Shown: one piece after another, positions 8,504 to 16,055 of the stretch
Numbering within the stretch: position 1 is the first letter of the stretch
How the letters are laid out: the number at the start of each line of letters is the position of its first letter
Source: Pseudomonadota bacterium
GTDB taxonomy: Bacteria; Pseudomonadota; Gammaproteobacteria; Competibacterales; Competibacteraceae
DNA length: 64,000 nt
Direction: 5' to 3'
Assembly (NCBI GenBank): GCA_018240295.1
Contig: JAFEGB010000333.1
Coordinates: 1-64,000, forward strand
Program-made: the position numbers and the translations under genes
The notes under the pieces: model-generated
The model's database searches: none
The model's input: only the letters and a program-made list of their open reading frames with translations
What the model was told of the DNA's origin: nothing

Positions 8504-9556
8504 ATGTCGATGTCGATCCTGTTGACGCTGTACCTGTTGCCCAGCGTGCTCGTGGTGCTCTGGGCCGAGCGGCGCGCCCGTCTGCGCGAGAGCGCTGCCG
8601 CAGCCGTGCGGACGACCCGCGAGGCCGGCACGCCGGCCGTGCACCGGCTGCCGCGTCAGGCTGCGATTCCGGCACCGGCACCGGCACCGGCACCGGCCAT
8701 GACCACCGAAACGCTGGGCCGGCTCGTCGATGGCCTGAACGCCTATTTCTCCGGAGGTGACGGGGCCGGGGACGAGGCGCGCCTCGCGATCGAAAGCGAT
8801 GGCAGTATCCGCGCCCGCTACCGCGGGCTGCAGCTGCACAGCCGCTACGCCGCGCTCCATGCCCGCAGCGGCGTGGTCAGCGGCCGGCAGGCCGGCGTGC
8901 AGGTCTTCACGGCACGCGGCGAGGCGGTGTCGAGCTGGATGCCGTATGCACGCACGCTCGACAAGGATCAGGTCGTGCGCCTGGACCGGCTGATCCGCAC
9001 GCTGCACGTGCTGAACGCCACGCATACGCCGTGGAACGGCCGCACGCTGCCGCTGTGGCTGCCGGTACATCCGCTGCACCTGCGTTCGCTGCCGGGGGCT
9101 TTCGGAGCGGCTTTTGCCGACATCCTGCAGCGCTGCGGGCGCACGCCGGCGGACATCGTGCTCGAATTCACCGATGCCGACCGGCTGCCGGCGGAACGGC
9201 TGACGGCCGCGATCGAAGGCTTCCGCAGCCGCGGCTTCGGCATCGCCTGCCTGCTGCGCGGCGACGATCCGGACTGGCTGAAGCGCATCCTGGCGCTGGC
9301 CCCGGATGCGCTCCGGCTCGGCCCGGCGCATCTGGAAGCGGCCACGGGTTCACATCACGAACGCCGGCGGCTCGCCGCCCGCATCACGCAGGCCCGGCAG
9401 GCCGGCGTGAAGGTCTGGCTGTCCGGTGCCTCGACCAGCGACCGGATCGATCTGGCCATGGCGCTCGGGGCCGACGGCTGGCTCGACGAGGCCGTGTCCG
9501 CCGACCTGGCCCTGCCGGACACCGGCACGGCCGGCCTGCCGCTGGCCGCCCGCTGA
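8504..9556 (+). CDS. Membrane-anchored degenerate EAL-domain protein
   Basis: A 350-residue protein with an N-terminal transmembrane helix (LLTLYLLPSVLVVLW), a Pro/Ala linker and a C-terminal EAL-like fold. The start at 8504 has AAGGGAGA upstream; the longer frame from 8414 runs through the AT-rich promoter region and is unlikely. Catalytic signatures are lost. The ELTE-like strand is EFTD, and where DDFG is expected the sequence reads LRGDDPDW. It is therefore probably not a phosphodiesterase but a sensor, binder or scaffold. Being divergent from the cyclase at 6594-8243 suggests co-regulation with it. Confidence 0.7.
   Translation: MSMSILLTLYLLPSVLVVLWAERRARLRESAAAAVRTTREAGTPAVHRLPRQAAIPAPAPAPAPAMTTETLGRLVDGLNAYFSGGDGAGDEARLAIESDGSIRARYRGLQLHSRYAALHARSGVVSGRQAGVQVFTARGEAVSSWMPYARTLDKDQVVRLDRLIRTLHVLNATHTPWNGRTLPLWLPVHPLHLRSLPGAFGAAFADILQRCGRTPADIVLEFTDADRLPAERLTAAIEGFRSRGFGIACLLRGDDPDWLKRILALAPDALRLGPAHLEAATGSHHERRRLAARITQARQAGVKVWLSGASTSDRIDLAMALGADGWLDEAVSADLALPDTGTAGLPLAAR
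8671..8694 (+). repeat. GGCACC hexamer tandem repeat
   Basis: Four in-frame copies of GGCACC encode the PAPAPAPA linker of the degenerate EAL protein. The copy number may vary by slippage without changing the frame. Confidence 0.8.
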
Positions 9557-9568
9557 GCGTCCGGCGCC

Positions 9569-11848
9569 TCAGCGCCCCGGATTGATCTGCGCGTCGACCA
9601 CGGCCACCGCCGTCATGTTGACGACGCGGCGCACGGTCGCCGCCGGCGTCAGCACGTGGCCGGGCAGCGCGAGGCCCATCAGCATCGGGCCGATCGCCAC
9701 CGAGTCGGTGACCATGCGCAGCAGGTTGTAGGCGATGTTGCCGGCATCGAGCGAAGGCATGATCAGCAGGTTGGCGGTGCCCGAGAGCCTGGAGTGCGGG
9801 AACAGCCGCCGGCGCAGCACCTCGGAGAGCGCCGTGTCGCCCTGCATCTCGCCTTCCACTTCGAGTTCCGGCGCCTGCTCGCGCAGCAGCGTCAGCGCCT
9901 TGGCCATGCGCCGCGACGAGCGCGTGTCGTCGCTGCCGAAGTTCGAATGCGACAGCAGCGCGAGCTTCGGCACCAGACCGAAGCGGCGCACCTGATCGGC
10001 GGCCATGAGCGCCATCGATGCGATCGCGCTGGCGCTCGGCTTCGGCGTCACGTGCGTGTCGCAGAGGAACAGCGGTCCGCGCGGGCCGAGCAGCAGGCTG
10101 ATCGCCGCCGGTGCGGCGACGCCCTCCGGCAGGCCGAACACGTCGACCAGGTATTCGAGCTGGCGGCGGTAGCGCGCCTGCAGGCCGGTGATCATCGTGT
10201 CGGCGTGCCCGAGCTTGACGAGCAGCGCGCCGAGCACGGCCGGGCGCGTGCGCACGCGGTGCTGGGCGTTGGCCTCGGTGATGCCCTGACGCTCCAGCAG
10301 CCGGTGGTATTCCTTCCAGCACGGGTCGAAATAGATGTGGTCGCGCTGGTCGATCAGCTCGAAGTCCTCACCGATGTACAGGTGCAGGCCGAGCTGCTCG
10401 ATGCGCTCGCGGATGCGCTCGCTGCGCCCGATCAGGATCGGCCGCCCGAGCCCCTCGTCGACGACCATCTGCACGGCGCGCAGCACGCGGTCGTCCTCGC
10501 CGTCGCAGTAGACGACGCGCTTCGGATCGGCCTTCGCGCGCTCGAACACCGGCTTCATGATCAGGCCGCTGCGATAGACGTGGCGCGAGAGCTCCTCGCG
10601 GTAGGCGTCGAAGTCCTCGATCGGCCGCGTCGCGATGCCCGACTCCATCGCCGCCCGCGCGACCGCGACCGGCAGCTCCAGGATCAGGCGCGGATCGAAG
10701 GGCTTCGGGATCAGGTAGTTCGGCCCGAAGCTCAGCGTGTGCTCGCCGTAGGCGGCCATCGCGATCTCGTCGGGGTCCTCCATCGCCAGATCGGCGAGCG
10801 CGTGCACGCAGGCGATGGTCATCGCCTCGTTGATCGTGCTCGCCCCGCAGTCGAGCGCGCCGCGGAACATGTACGGGAAGCACAGCACGTTGTTCACGTG
10901 GTTCGGGTGATCCGGCAGGCTGGTGCAGACGATCGCGTCGCTGCGCACCAGATGCGCGTGCTCGGGGCGGATCTCGGGCTCGGGGCTCGCGAGCGCGAGG
11001 ATCAGCGGGTTCGGCGCCATGCCGCGCAGGTCGGACGGATGCAGCACCTCCGGCGCCGACAGGCCGAGGAACACGTCGGCGTCCTTCAGCAGCCCCGCGA
11101 GCGTGCGCTCGGCGGTGTCGCGCACCCACTTCGCCTTGTACGGGTCGAGCCGCTCGGCGCGGCCGCTGTGCAGCACGCCCTCGGAATCGATGACGCTGAT
11201 GCGCGCCGCCGGCAGGCCGAGCCGCACCAGCAGGTCGAGGCAGGCGACCGCCGAGGCGCCGACGCCGGCGCAGACGAGGCGGATCTCGGAGATGTGCTTG
11301 CCGACCACGCGCAGGCCGTTGAGCAGCGCCGCGGCGACGACGATGGCCGTGCCGTGCTGGTCGTCATCGAACACCGGGATCTTCATGCGCTCGCGCAGGC
11401 GCTGCTCGACCTCGAAGCACTCCGGCGCCTTGATGTCTTCGAGCAGGATGCCGCCGAAGGTCGGCTCCATGCGCGCGATGACCTCGACCAGCATCGACGG
11501 GTCGTTCTCGTCGAGTTCGATGTCGAACACGTCGATGCCGGCGAACTTCTTGAACAGCACGCCCTTGCCTTCCATGACCGGCTTCGCGGCCAGCGGCCCG
11601 AGCGGCCCGAGGCTCAGCACCGACGAGCCGTTGGTGACGACGGCGACCAGGTTGCCGCGCGCGGTGAGGTTGGCGACCTCGGCCGGATCGCGGGCGATCG
11701 CCTCGCAGGCGGCGGTGACGCCGGGCGCGTAGGCGAGCGCCAGGTCGCGCTGCGTGGCGAGCGGCTTGGTCGGCACGACCTCGATCTTGCCGGGCGTCGG
11801 CGCCCGGTGGTACTGCAGCGCAAGCTGCTTCAGGACTTCGTCGCTCAT
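9569..11848 (-). CDS. maeB: NADP-type malic enzyme fused to phosphotransacetylase-like domain
   Basis: A 759-residue MaeB-type enzyme that oxidatively decarboxylates malate to pyruvate with reduction of NADP. The N-terminal half is the malic enzyme, with the catalytic KPVMEGKG and DDDQHGTA segments and the Rossmann motif GVGASA near residue 195. The C-terminal half, from about 430, resembles phosphate acetyltransferase; in this family it is usually a regulatory domain that senses acetyl-CoA. AGAGGT lies just upstream of the ATG. It converges with the EAL-like gene across 12 bases. Together with ppsA and acs in this window it fits growth on organic acids. Confidence 0.95.
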   Translation of the reverse strand: MSDEVLKQLALQYHRAPTPGKIEVVPTKPLATQRDLALAYAPGVTAACEAIARDPAEVANLTARGNLVAVVTNGSSVLSLGPLGPLAAKPVMEGKGVLFKKFAGIDVFDIELDENDPSMLVEVIARMEPTFGGILLEDIKAPECFEVEQRLRERMKIPVFDDDQHGTAIVVAAALLNGLRVVGKHISEIRLVCAGVGASAVACLDLLVRLGLPAARISVIDSEGVLHSGRAERLDPYKAKWVRDTAERTLAGLLKDADVFLGLSAPEVLHPSDLRGMAPNPLILALASPEPEIRPEHAHLVRSDAIVCTSLPDHPNHVNNVLCFPYMFRGALDCGASTINEAMTIACVHALADLAMEDPDEIAMAAYGEHTLSFGPNYLIPKPFDPRLILELPVAVARAAMESGIATRPIEDFDAYREELSRHVYRSGLIMKPVFERAKADPKRVVYCDGEDDRVLRAVQMVVDEGLGRPILIGRSERIRERIEQLGLHLYIGEDFELIDQRDHIYFDPCWKEYHRLLERQGITEANAQHRVRTRPAVLGALLVKLGHADTMITGLQARYRRQLEYLVDVFGLPEGVAAPAAISLLLGPRGPLFLCDTHVTPKPSASAIASMALMAADQVRRFGLVPKLALLSHSNFGSDDTRSSRRMAKALTLLREQAPELEVEGEMQGDTALSEVLRRRLFPHSRLSGTANLLIMPSLDAGNIAYNLLRMVTDSVAIGPMLMGLALPGHVLTPAATVRRVVNMTAVAVVDAQINPGR

Positions 11849-11969
11849 GGCGGCGGGACCTCTGCGAATACGGCGACTGCGATGAATGCGGCGAATACGG
11901 CGAAAAATCCGTCGAAACTCGTCGAAATCCGTCGGGATGCGCCCGGAACAGGACAGGAACGTCAGCGGC

Positions 11970-12383
11970 TCAGCACGGGTCCTGCGCGGTCGGCGGCGGC
12001 AGCACGCGCGGCCGGCGGCCCTGATCGAGCGCGACGAAGGTGAAGTTGGCCTCGGTCACGCGCACGCGGTCGTCGCCGTCGCGCGAGCGGCGCCAGGCCT
12101 CGACGTGGATGGTCATCGACGTGCGCCCGACGCGCACGACGCGCGCGTGCAGGCTGACCTCGTCGCCGACGTAGACCGGGCTCAGGAAGGCGATGTGATC
12201 GACCGACACCGTCACGCAGCGGCCGCGGGCGCGGCGCGCGGCGACGTTGCCGGCGGCGAGATCCATCTGCGCCATCAGCCAGCCACCGAAGATGTCGCCG
12301 GCCGGATTGGCATCGGCCGGCATCGCGATCGTGCGGATCGCGGGTTCACCTTCGGGTTGCAGGGAAGGAAGCGGATCGGACAT
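11970..12383 (-). CDS. yciA: YciA-type acyl-CoA thioesterase
   Basis: A 137-residue single hot-dog domain protein that hydrolyses acyl-CoA thioesters. The family signature AMPADANPAGDIFGGWLM is present near the N-terminus, with the Asp used in catalysis, followed by VGDEVSLHARVVRVGRTSM. I chose the ATG at 12383, giving MSDPLPSLQPEGE, because the residues before it are low-complexity and family members start just before the conserved block. It lies downstream of the HupE-like gene on the same strand, with about 95 bases between them. Confidence 0.9.
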   Translation of the reverse strand: MSDPLPSLQPEGEPAIRTIAMPADANPAGDIFGGWLMAQMDLAAGNVAARRARGRCVTVSVDHIAFLSPVYVGDEVSLHARVVRVGRTSMTIHVEAWRRSRDGDDRVRVTEANFTFVALDQGRRPRVLPPPTAQDPC

Positions 12384-12478
12384 GGACGACGGAACCGGCA
12401 GCGGCGGCGGGGCCGCACAGCGTAGCGCGAGCCTCGGCAATGCTCATCCGCGATGTGCTGCACCCTGCGCGATGGATT

Positions 12479-13609
12479 TCACGCCAGCGGGCCGTGCCCG
12501 AGCGCGGCGGCCAGATACAGCAGCCCCACAAGCGAGATCGCGACCGAGGCGCCCCGGCGCAGGGCGCGCGGATCGCTGCCGGCGCGCCGGTGGCGCAGCG
12601 TCGCGAGCAGCGCCCACAGCGGCAGCACGACCGCGAGATGCCCGCCCTCGACGCCGACGCTGAACGCGAGGATGGCCGTGACGGCCGCACCGCCGCCGAG
12701 ATCGGCGAAGGCCTCCAGCAGCCCGCCGGCAAAGCCGAGACCGTGGAACAGCCCGAAGCCGAACGCACACAGCAGCCGCCGGCGCGGCGTGCGTGCATCG
12801 GTGCTGCCGAACACGTTCAGCAGCGCGACCGCGACGATGCTGGCGGCAATCATCGGCTCGACGAGGCCGGACGGCAGCCGGATCACATCGAGCGCCGACA
12901 GCGCGAGCGTCAGCGTGTGCGCGAGCGTGAACGCACCGACCAGCCAGACCAGCTCGCCGAGGCGCCGCGCACCGAGCGTCAGCGCCGCGACGAACAGCAG
13001 GTGGTCGTAGCCGGCGAGGATGTGCCGCAGGCCGTGGGCGATCCACTGCGCCACCGGCACGGCCGGGGCCGGCGGTGCCGCGGCCGGAGCGGACGGCGCC
13101 GGGCTTAACGACAGGCTCAGCGTCTGCGCCGAAGCCAGCAGCCCGCCTTCGCCGGCTCCGGCCCCGGACACGCGCAGCACGTAGCTCGCCTCCCACGGAT
13201 TGCCCGGCGCGTACTCGATCTCGCGCAGCACGTCCTGCCAGAGCCTCAGGCGCGCCGGCCGGCTGCCGGCCGGCAGCGGGAACACCAGCCGCCACGCCGC
13301 CCGCCCCGGCCGCGCCGCCAGGGCTTCGGCCGGACCGGCCTGCAGGGCCACGTCATCGGCCGCGAGCCTCAGGTGCGCACGCAGATAGTCACCGTGCAGG
13401 CGGATGCGCTCGGGCAGCGTGGCCGTGGCCGCCGGGCCGTAGGCGGCCTGCACCAGCACCTGCTCCATCGACGCATGCACGTCGAGCACGATGCGGCCGG
13501 GTTCGAGCTGCAGTTCCATCGCGCCCTGCGCAACCGGATGCGCTGCAGCCGGCCACGGCAGCAGCCACATCAGCAGCAGCCATCGGCCGAAGCGTTCAGC
13601 GATGCGCAT
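12479..13609 (-). CDS. HupE/UreJ-like membrane protein with exported N-terminal domain
   Basis: A 376-residue protein. A signal peptide (WLLLMWLLPWPAAA) precedes a periplasmic beta-rich domain of about 160 residues. A membrane domain of roughly six helices follows, with the family motif HGLRHILAGYDHLLF and a later FGLFHGLGFAG. This is the HupE/UreJ_2 type; relatives near hydrogenase or urease genes are thought to move metal ions, but no such genes lie here. Its start overlaps the stop of the TPR gene by 14 bases, so the two are translationally coupled and probably cooperate. Confidence 0.85.
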   Translation of the reverse strand: MRIAERFGRWLLLMWLLPWPAAAHPVAQGAMELQLEPGRIVLDVHASMEQVLVQAAYGPAATATLPERIRLHGDYLRAHLRLAADDVALQAGPAEALAARPGRAAWRLVFPLPAGSRPARLRLWQDVLREIEYAPGNPWEASYVLRVSGAGAGEGGLLASAQTLSLSLSPAPSAPAAAPPAPAVPVAQWIAHGLRHILAGYDHLLFVAALTLGARRLGELVWLVGAFTLAHTLTLALSALDVIRLPSGLVEPMIAASIVAVALLNVFGSTDARTPRRRLLCAFGFGLFHGLGFAGGLLEAFADLGGGAAVTAILAFSVGVEGGHLAVVLPLWALLATLRHRRAGSDPRALRRGASVAISLVGLLYLAAALGHGPLA

Positions 13610-14879
13610 GGAAAGCCTCGTAGCGCGGATTGACCGCCGCGGCCCGCGCGAGCAGCGCCCGGCCCTGCTGTGCGTCGCCGGTCGCGAGCCGGATCAGCGC
13701 CGCGTGCACGAGCAGCGGCGCATCGGCAGCCCCGGCGGCCAGCACCGGCTCGCTCGCGGCCTTCGCCTCGTCATAGCGCCCGGCGCGGTACAGCGCCCAC
13801 GCGTACTGGTCGGCGGCGAGGAAGTTCGGCCGAAGCTGCAGGTCGCGCGCCGCGAACGGCAGCGCCGCCTCGCCGTCCTCATCGACATCGGCGTAGTAGC
13901 CGGCGAGATGGTGCAGGTACTGGACCTCGCCGCGTTCGACCGAGGCGAGATAGCCGGCGAGCGCCTGCGCATGCCAGGGCGCGGCGCGTTCGGGCTGGCC
14001 GCTGCGCCGGTACAGGTCCCCGAGCGCCTGCGCGATCTCCGGGCGCGGTGCGCGCGCAAGCAGCGCCTGATAGGCGGCGATCGCCTCGTCGAAGCGGCCT
14101 TCGGCACCGAGCCATTCAGCCTGCAGGTCGGCCGTGCGCCAGTCGCCGGGCAGCGCGCGTTCGGCGCGCGCGTAGTGCGCGGCGGCGTCCTCGTGCCGGC
14201 CGCGCATCAGCGCCAGCAGCCCGCGCTCGCGGGCGAGGAAGGCATACTCGGGCAGTTCGAACGCGCTCAGCCCGTCCTGGGCTTCCGCGTACAGCGCGTC
14301 GGCCTGCGCGTCGTGGCCGGTCCGGGCCGCGAGCCAGGCGACGCGGGCGAGCACGTCCCAGTCGCGGCTGCGGGCGAGCAGCGCCTCCCAGGCCGCCTGC
14401 GCCGTCGCGAGTTCACCGCGCTCCCGGGCGAGATCGGCCGCGAGCAGCCGCGCCTCCTTCGACTGCACGAGCGGCCCGATCCTGCCCAGCGCCGCCTGCA
14501 CGCAGGGCAGATCGTGCAGGCGCAGGCAGAGCTGCGCGTGCAGCAGCGCCAGATCCGGGCGCGGCCCGAAGCGCTGTCCGGCCTGCGCGATCTGCGCCAG
14601 CACCTGCCCCGGCGCGGCCGGGTCCGGCGACCAGCCGGCGCGCTCGGCCGCCAGTGCCAGCGCGCGCAGCCGGGCCGGCGCATCGTCGGGCGCGGCATCG
14701 GCGGCGGCTTCGGCGCGCGCGAGCGCGGCGTCGAGGCGCGCGAGTTCCTGCGCGAGCGATCCGGGCTCGCGCGCCGCTGCCGCCATCACGACGAGCGCAC
14801 ACAGACCGGCGGCGACACGGGCAATGCGGCCCGGAGTGTTCACGGCGGTGGTGCATGCAGGACGGCTCGAACCGATCAC
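13596..14879 (-). CDS. Exported tetratricopeptide-repeat protein
   Basis: A 427-residue alpha-helical repeat protein. Units such as GRFDEAIAAYQALLARAP and SGQPERAAPWHAQAL are typical TPRs. The N-terminus has a signal-like stretch (VAAGLCALVVMAAAA). The GTG at 14879 is preceded by GGGGG at good spacing; a second GTG at 14843 would give a cleaner signal peptide, so the start is uncertain. It probably scaffolds or loads the HupE-like membrane protein encoded by the overlapping gene downstream. No enzymatic motif is present. Confidence 0.8.
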   Translation of the reverse strand: MIGSSRPACTTAVNTPGRIARVAAGLCALVVMAAAAREPGSLAQELARLDAALARAEAAADAAPDDAPARLRALALAAERAGWSPDPAAPGQVLAQIAQAGQRFGPRPDLALLHAQLCLRLHDLPCVQAALGRIGPLVQSKEARLLAADLARERGELATAQAAWEALLARSRDWDVLARVAWLAARTGHDAQADALYAEAQDGLSAFELPEYAFLARERGLLALMRGRHEDAAAHYARAERALPGDWRTADLQAEWLGAEGRFDEAIAAYQALLARAPRPEIAQALGDLYRRSGQPERAAPWHAQALAGYLASVERGEVQYLHHLAGYYADVDEDGEAALPFAARDLQLRPNFLAADQYAWALYRAGRYDEAKAASEPVLAAGAADAPLLVHAALIRLATGDAQQGRALLARAAAVNPRYEAFHAHR

Positions 14880-14966
14880 GGTGAATCCCCCGTCGTTCAG
14901 TTCTTCTTCCGTTGCAGGAAAGGGGGCGGGCAGCCCGGGTGTGCAGCCTTGCGGGAAAACGCTATT

Positions 14967-15470
14967 TCAGCTCAGCAAACCCTTGATATCCTTGATCATC
15001 AGGAACAAGTGATACGGATCACTCGGGCTGGGCTCGAATTCCCAGGATTCGTACCAGCGTCGTGCCGCATCATCCTTGGCATGGATCAGCAGGCAACGGA
15101 TGCCGGCGATGTCGGCGGCCTGTGCGGTTCGCAGCAGGGCGTCCCTGAGCAGGGCCTGACCCAGGCCCTTGCGCTGATGCTGGGTGTCCACTGCGAGCCG
15201 GGCCAGGATCATGACCGGCACCGGATGACGTGCCAGCCCTTTCATCACCCTCGACGGCGCGGCCTCCGGATCGACGCTGCCGACCACCAGGCTGTAGAAG
15301 CCGACCACCACGTCATCGCGGCAGCAAACGTAGGTCTGCGCGCTGCCGGCCTTCTGGTTGACGAGCGCGTAGCGCTGCAGGAACTGGTTCAGCGCCGCCT
15401 GGCCGCAGTCGAAGGCATCGACCTGATCCGTTGCGGCCAGCTTGCGAACGGCTGCGTAGCCATGGCTCAA
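14967..15470 (-). CDS. GNAT-family acetyltransferase toxin of a type II TA pair
   Basis: A 167-residue GNAT protein of the TacT/AtaT type. These toxins acetylate the amino group of charged aminoacyl-tRNA and block translation. The family opening is visible (FDCGQAALNQFLQRYAL), as are the SAQTYV strand, the acetyl-CoA loop QHQRKGLGQALL and a C-terminal Tyr/Trp helix (ARRWYESWEF). The start codon is TTG in a 4-base TTGA overlap with the antitoxin stop, so translation is coupled to the antitoxin. Confidence 0.9.
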   Translation of the reverse strand: MSHGYAAVRKLAATDQVDAFDCGQAALNQFLQRYALVNQKAGSAQTYVCCRDDVVVGFYSLVVGSVDPEAAPSRVMKGLARHPVPVMILARLAVDTQHQRKGLGQALLRDALLRTAQAADIAGIRCLLIHAKDDAARRWYESWEFEPSPSDPYHLFLMIKDIKGLLS

Positions 15471-15745
15471 CCGAGCAGCCCGGGTTCACGCAGCAGCTTC
15501 TTCAGGCGCGGCTTGCTTTGCACGGGACGATCCAGCGCTTCCTGGAATGCCTGCCACTGCGCGTCGTCGAGTACGAACTGGCGACGATCCGCGAGCGTCT
15601 GCGCGGCCGCAGTGACGCCCGCGTCGAGCAGGAATTCGCTGACGCTCTTGTGGCAGGCGCGCGCGGCTTCCTGCAGCAGTTGCTTGACTGGCGTGCTTGC
15701 CCGAACGTCGATGCGTTCGGTCTTGGAAAGATTCAGGGTGCTCAT
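15467..15745 (-). CDS. DUF1778 ribbon-helix-helix antitoxin
   Basis: A 92-residue partner of the GNAT toxin. The N-terminus (LSKTERIDVRASTPVKQLLQ) is a typical DUF1778 ribbon-helix-helix DNA-binding segment. The C-terminal part (DDAQWQAFQEALDRP) is the usual toxin-wrapping helix and tail. I chose the ATG at 15745; the frame extends far upstream but through the operator-like region. The pair should autorepress by binding the repeats just upstream. The operon is isolated, with a structured non-coding stretch behind its promoter. Confidence 0.9.
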   Translation of the reverse strand: MSTLNLSKTERIDVRASTPVKQLLQEAARACHKSVSEFLLDAGVTAAAQTLADRRQFVLDDAQWQAFQEALDRPVQSKPRLKKLLREPGLLG

Positions 15746-16055
15746 GGCGCCGCTCCGGATTCTGGATGCAATCATTGTAGTTGTCCGGACATTGTCCTGA
15801 CGAACTGTATTTGTTGTCCCTGCTTTCTCCACCTGCCCACGGTATCCAGGCTGCGCCGAGGGCGGGGACTCATGGGGTCTCCGCCCTCGTCGGGGGGGTG
15901 ATTTCCCCTGTGCGGGTGTCCATGGAAACCGGACCACGACACCCGGAGGGAAAGGGGCTTGAAAACGTGGTCTGCAACGTTTTCCCGGCCCCGCCCTCGT
16001 CACGGGGGAAAGTGCCGGGCCGCAAAAGCCGCTCCGGACCGACGCACGAGCGCCC
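15746..16055. other. 310-bp gap rich in hairpins between DUF4331 and TA genes
   Basis: No gene is seen. The gap holds the TA operator at its left end and then three consecutive inverted repeats. These are a 13-bp stem with one mismatch (15857-15869/15877-15889), an 8-bp stem (15913-15920/15938-15945) with outer TTTCCC/GGGAAA, and GAAAACGT/ACGTTTTC (15961-15968/15977-15984). A near-identical G-rich direct repeat (CCGCCCTCGTC then G-run) occurs at 15881 and 15991. No T-run follows any stem, so ordinary intrinsic termination is not supported. Confidence 0.6.
15782..15820 (-). promoter_or_regulatory. Probable autoregulatory operator of the TA pair
   Basis: The perfect palindrome TGTCCGGACA at 15782-15791 lies 37 bases before the antitoxin ATG. 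TTGTCC recurs three times in 40 bp (15781, 15792 and 15814). Ribbon-helix-helix antitoxins bind such repeats. The assignment is inferred from position and repetition. Confidence 0.5.

Noticed and set aside
9656-12043. A 795-codon plus-strand frame
   Set aside because: It is antisense to maeB, which has clear catalytic motifs.
13491-15800. A 769-codon plus-strand frame
   Set aside because: It is antisense to the TPR and TA genes, whose family motifs are clear.
15856-16007. Hairpin cluster considered as a Rho-independent terminator set
   Set aside because: No T-run follows any of the stems on either strand.
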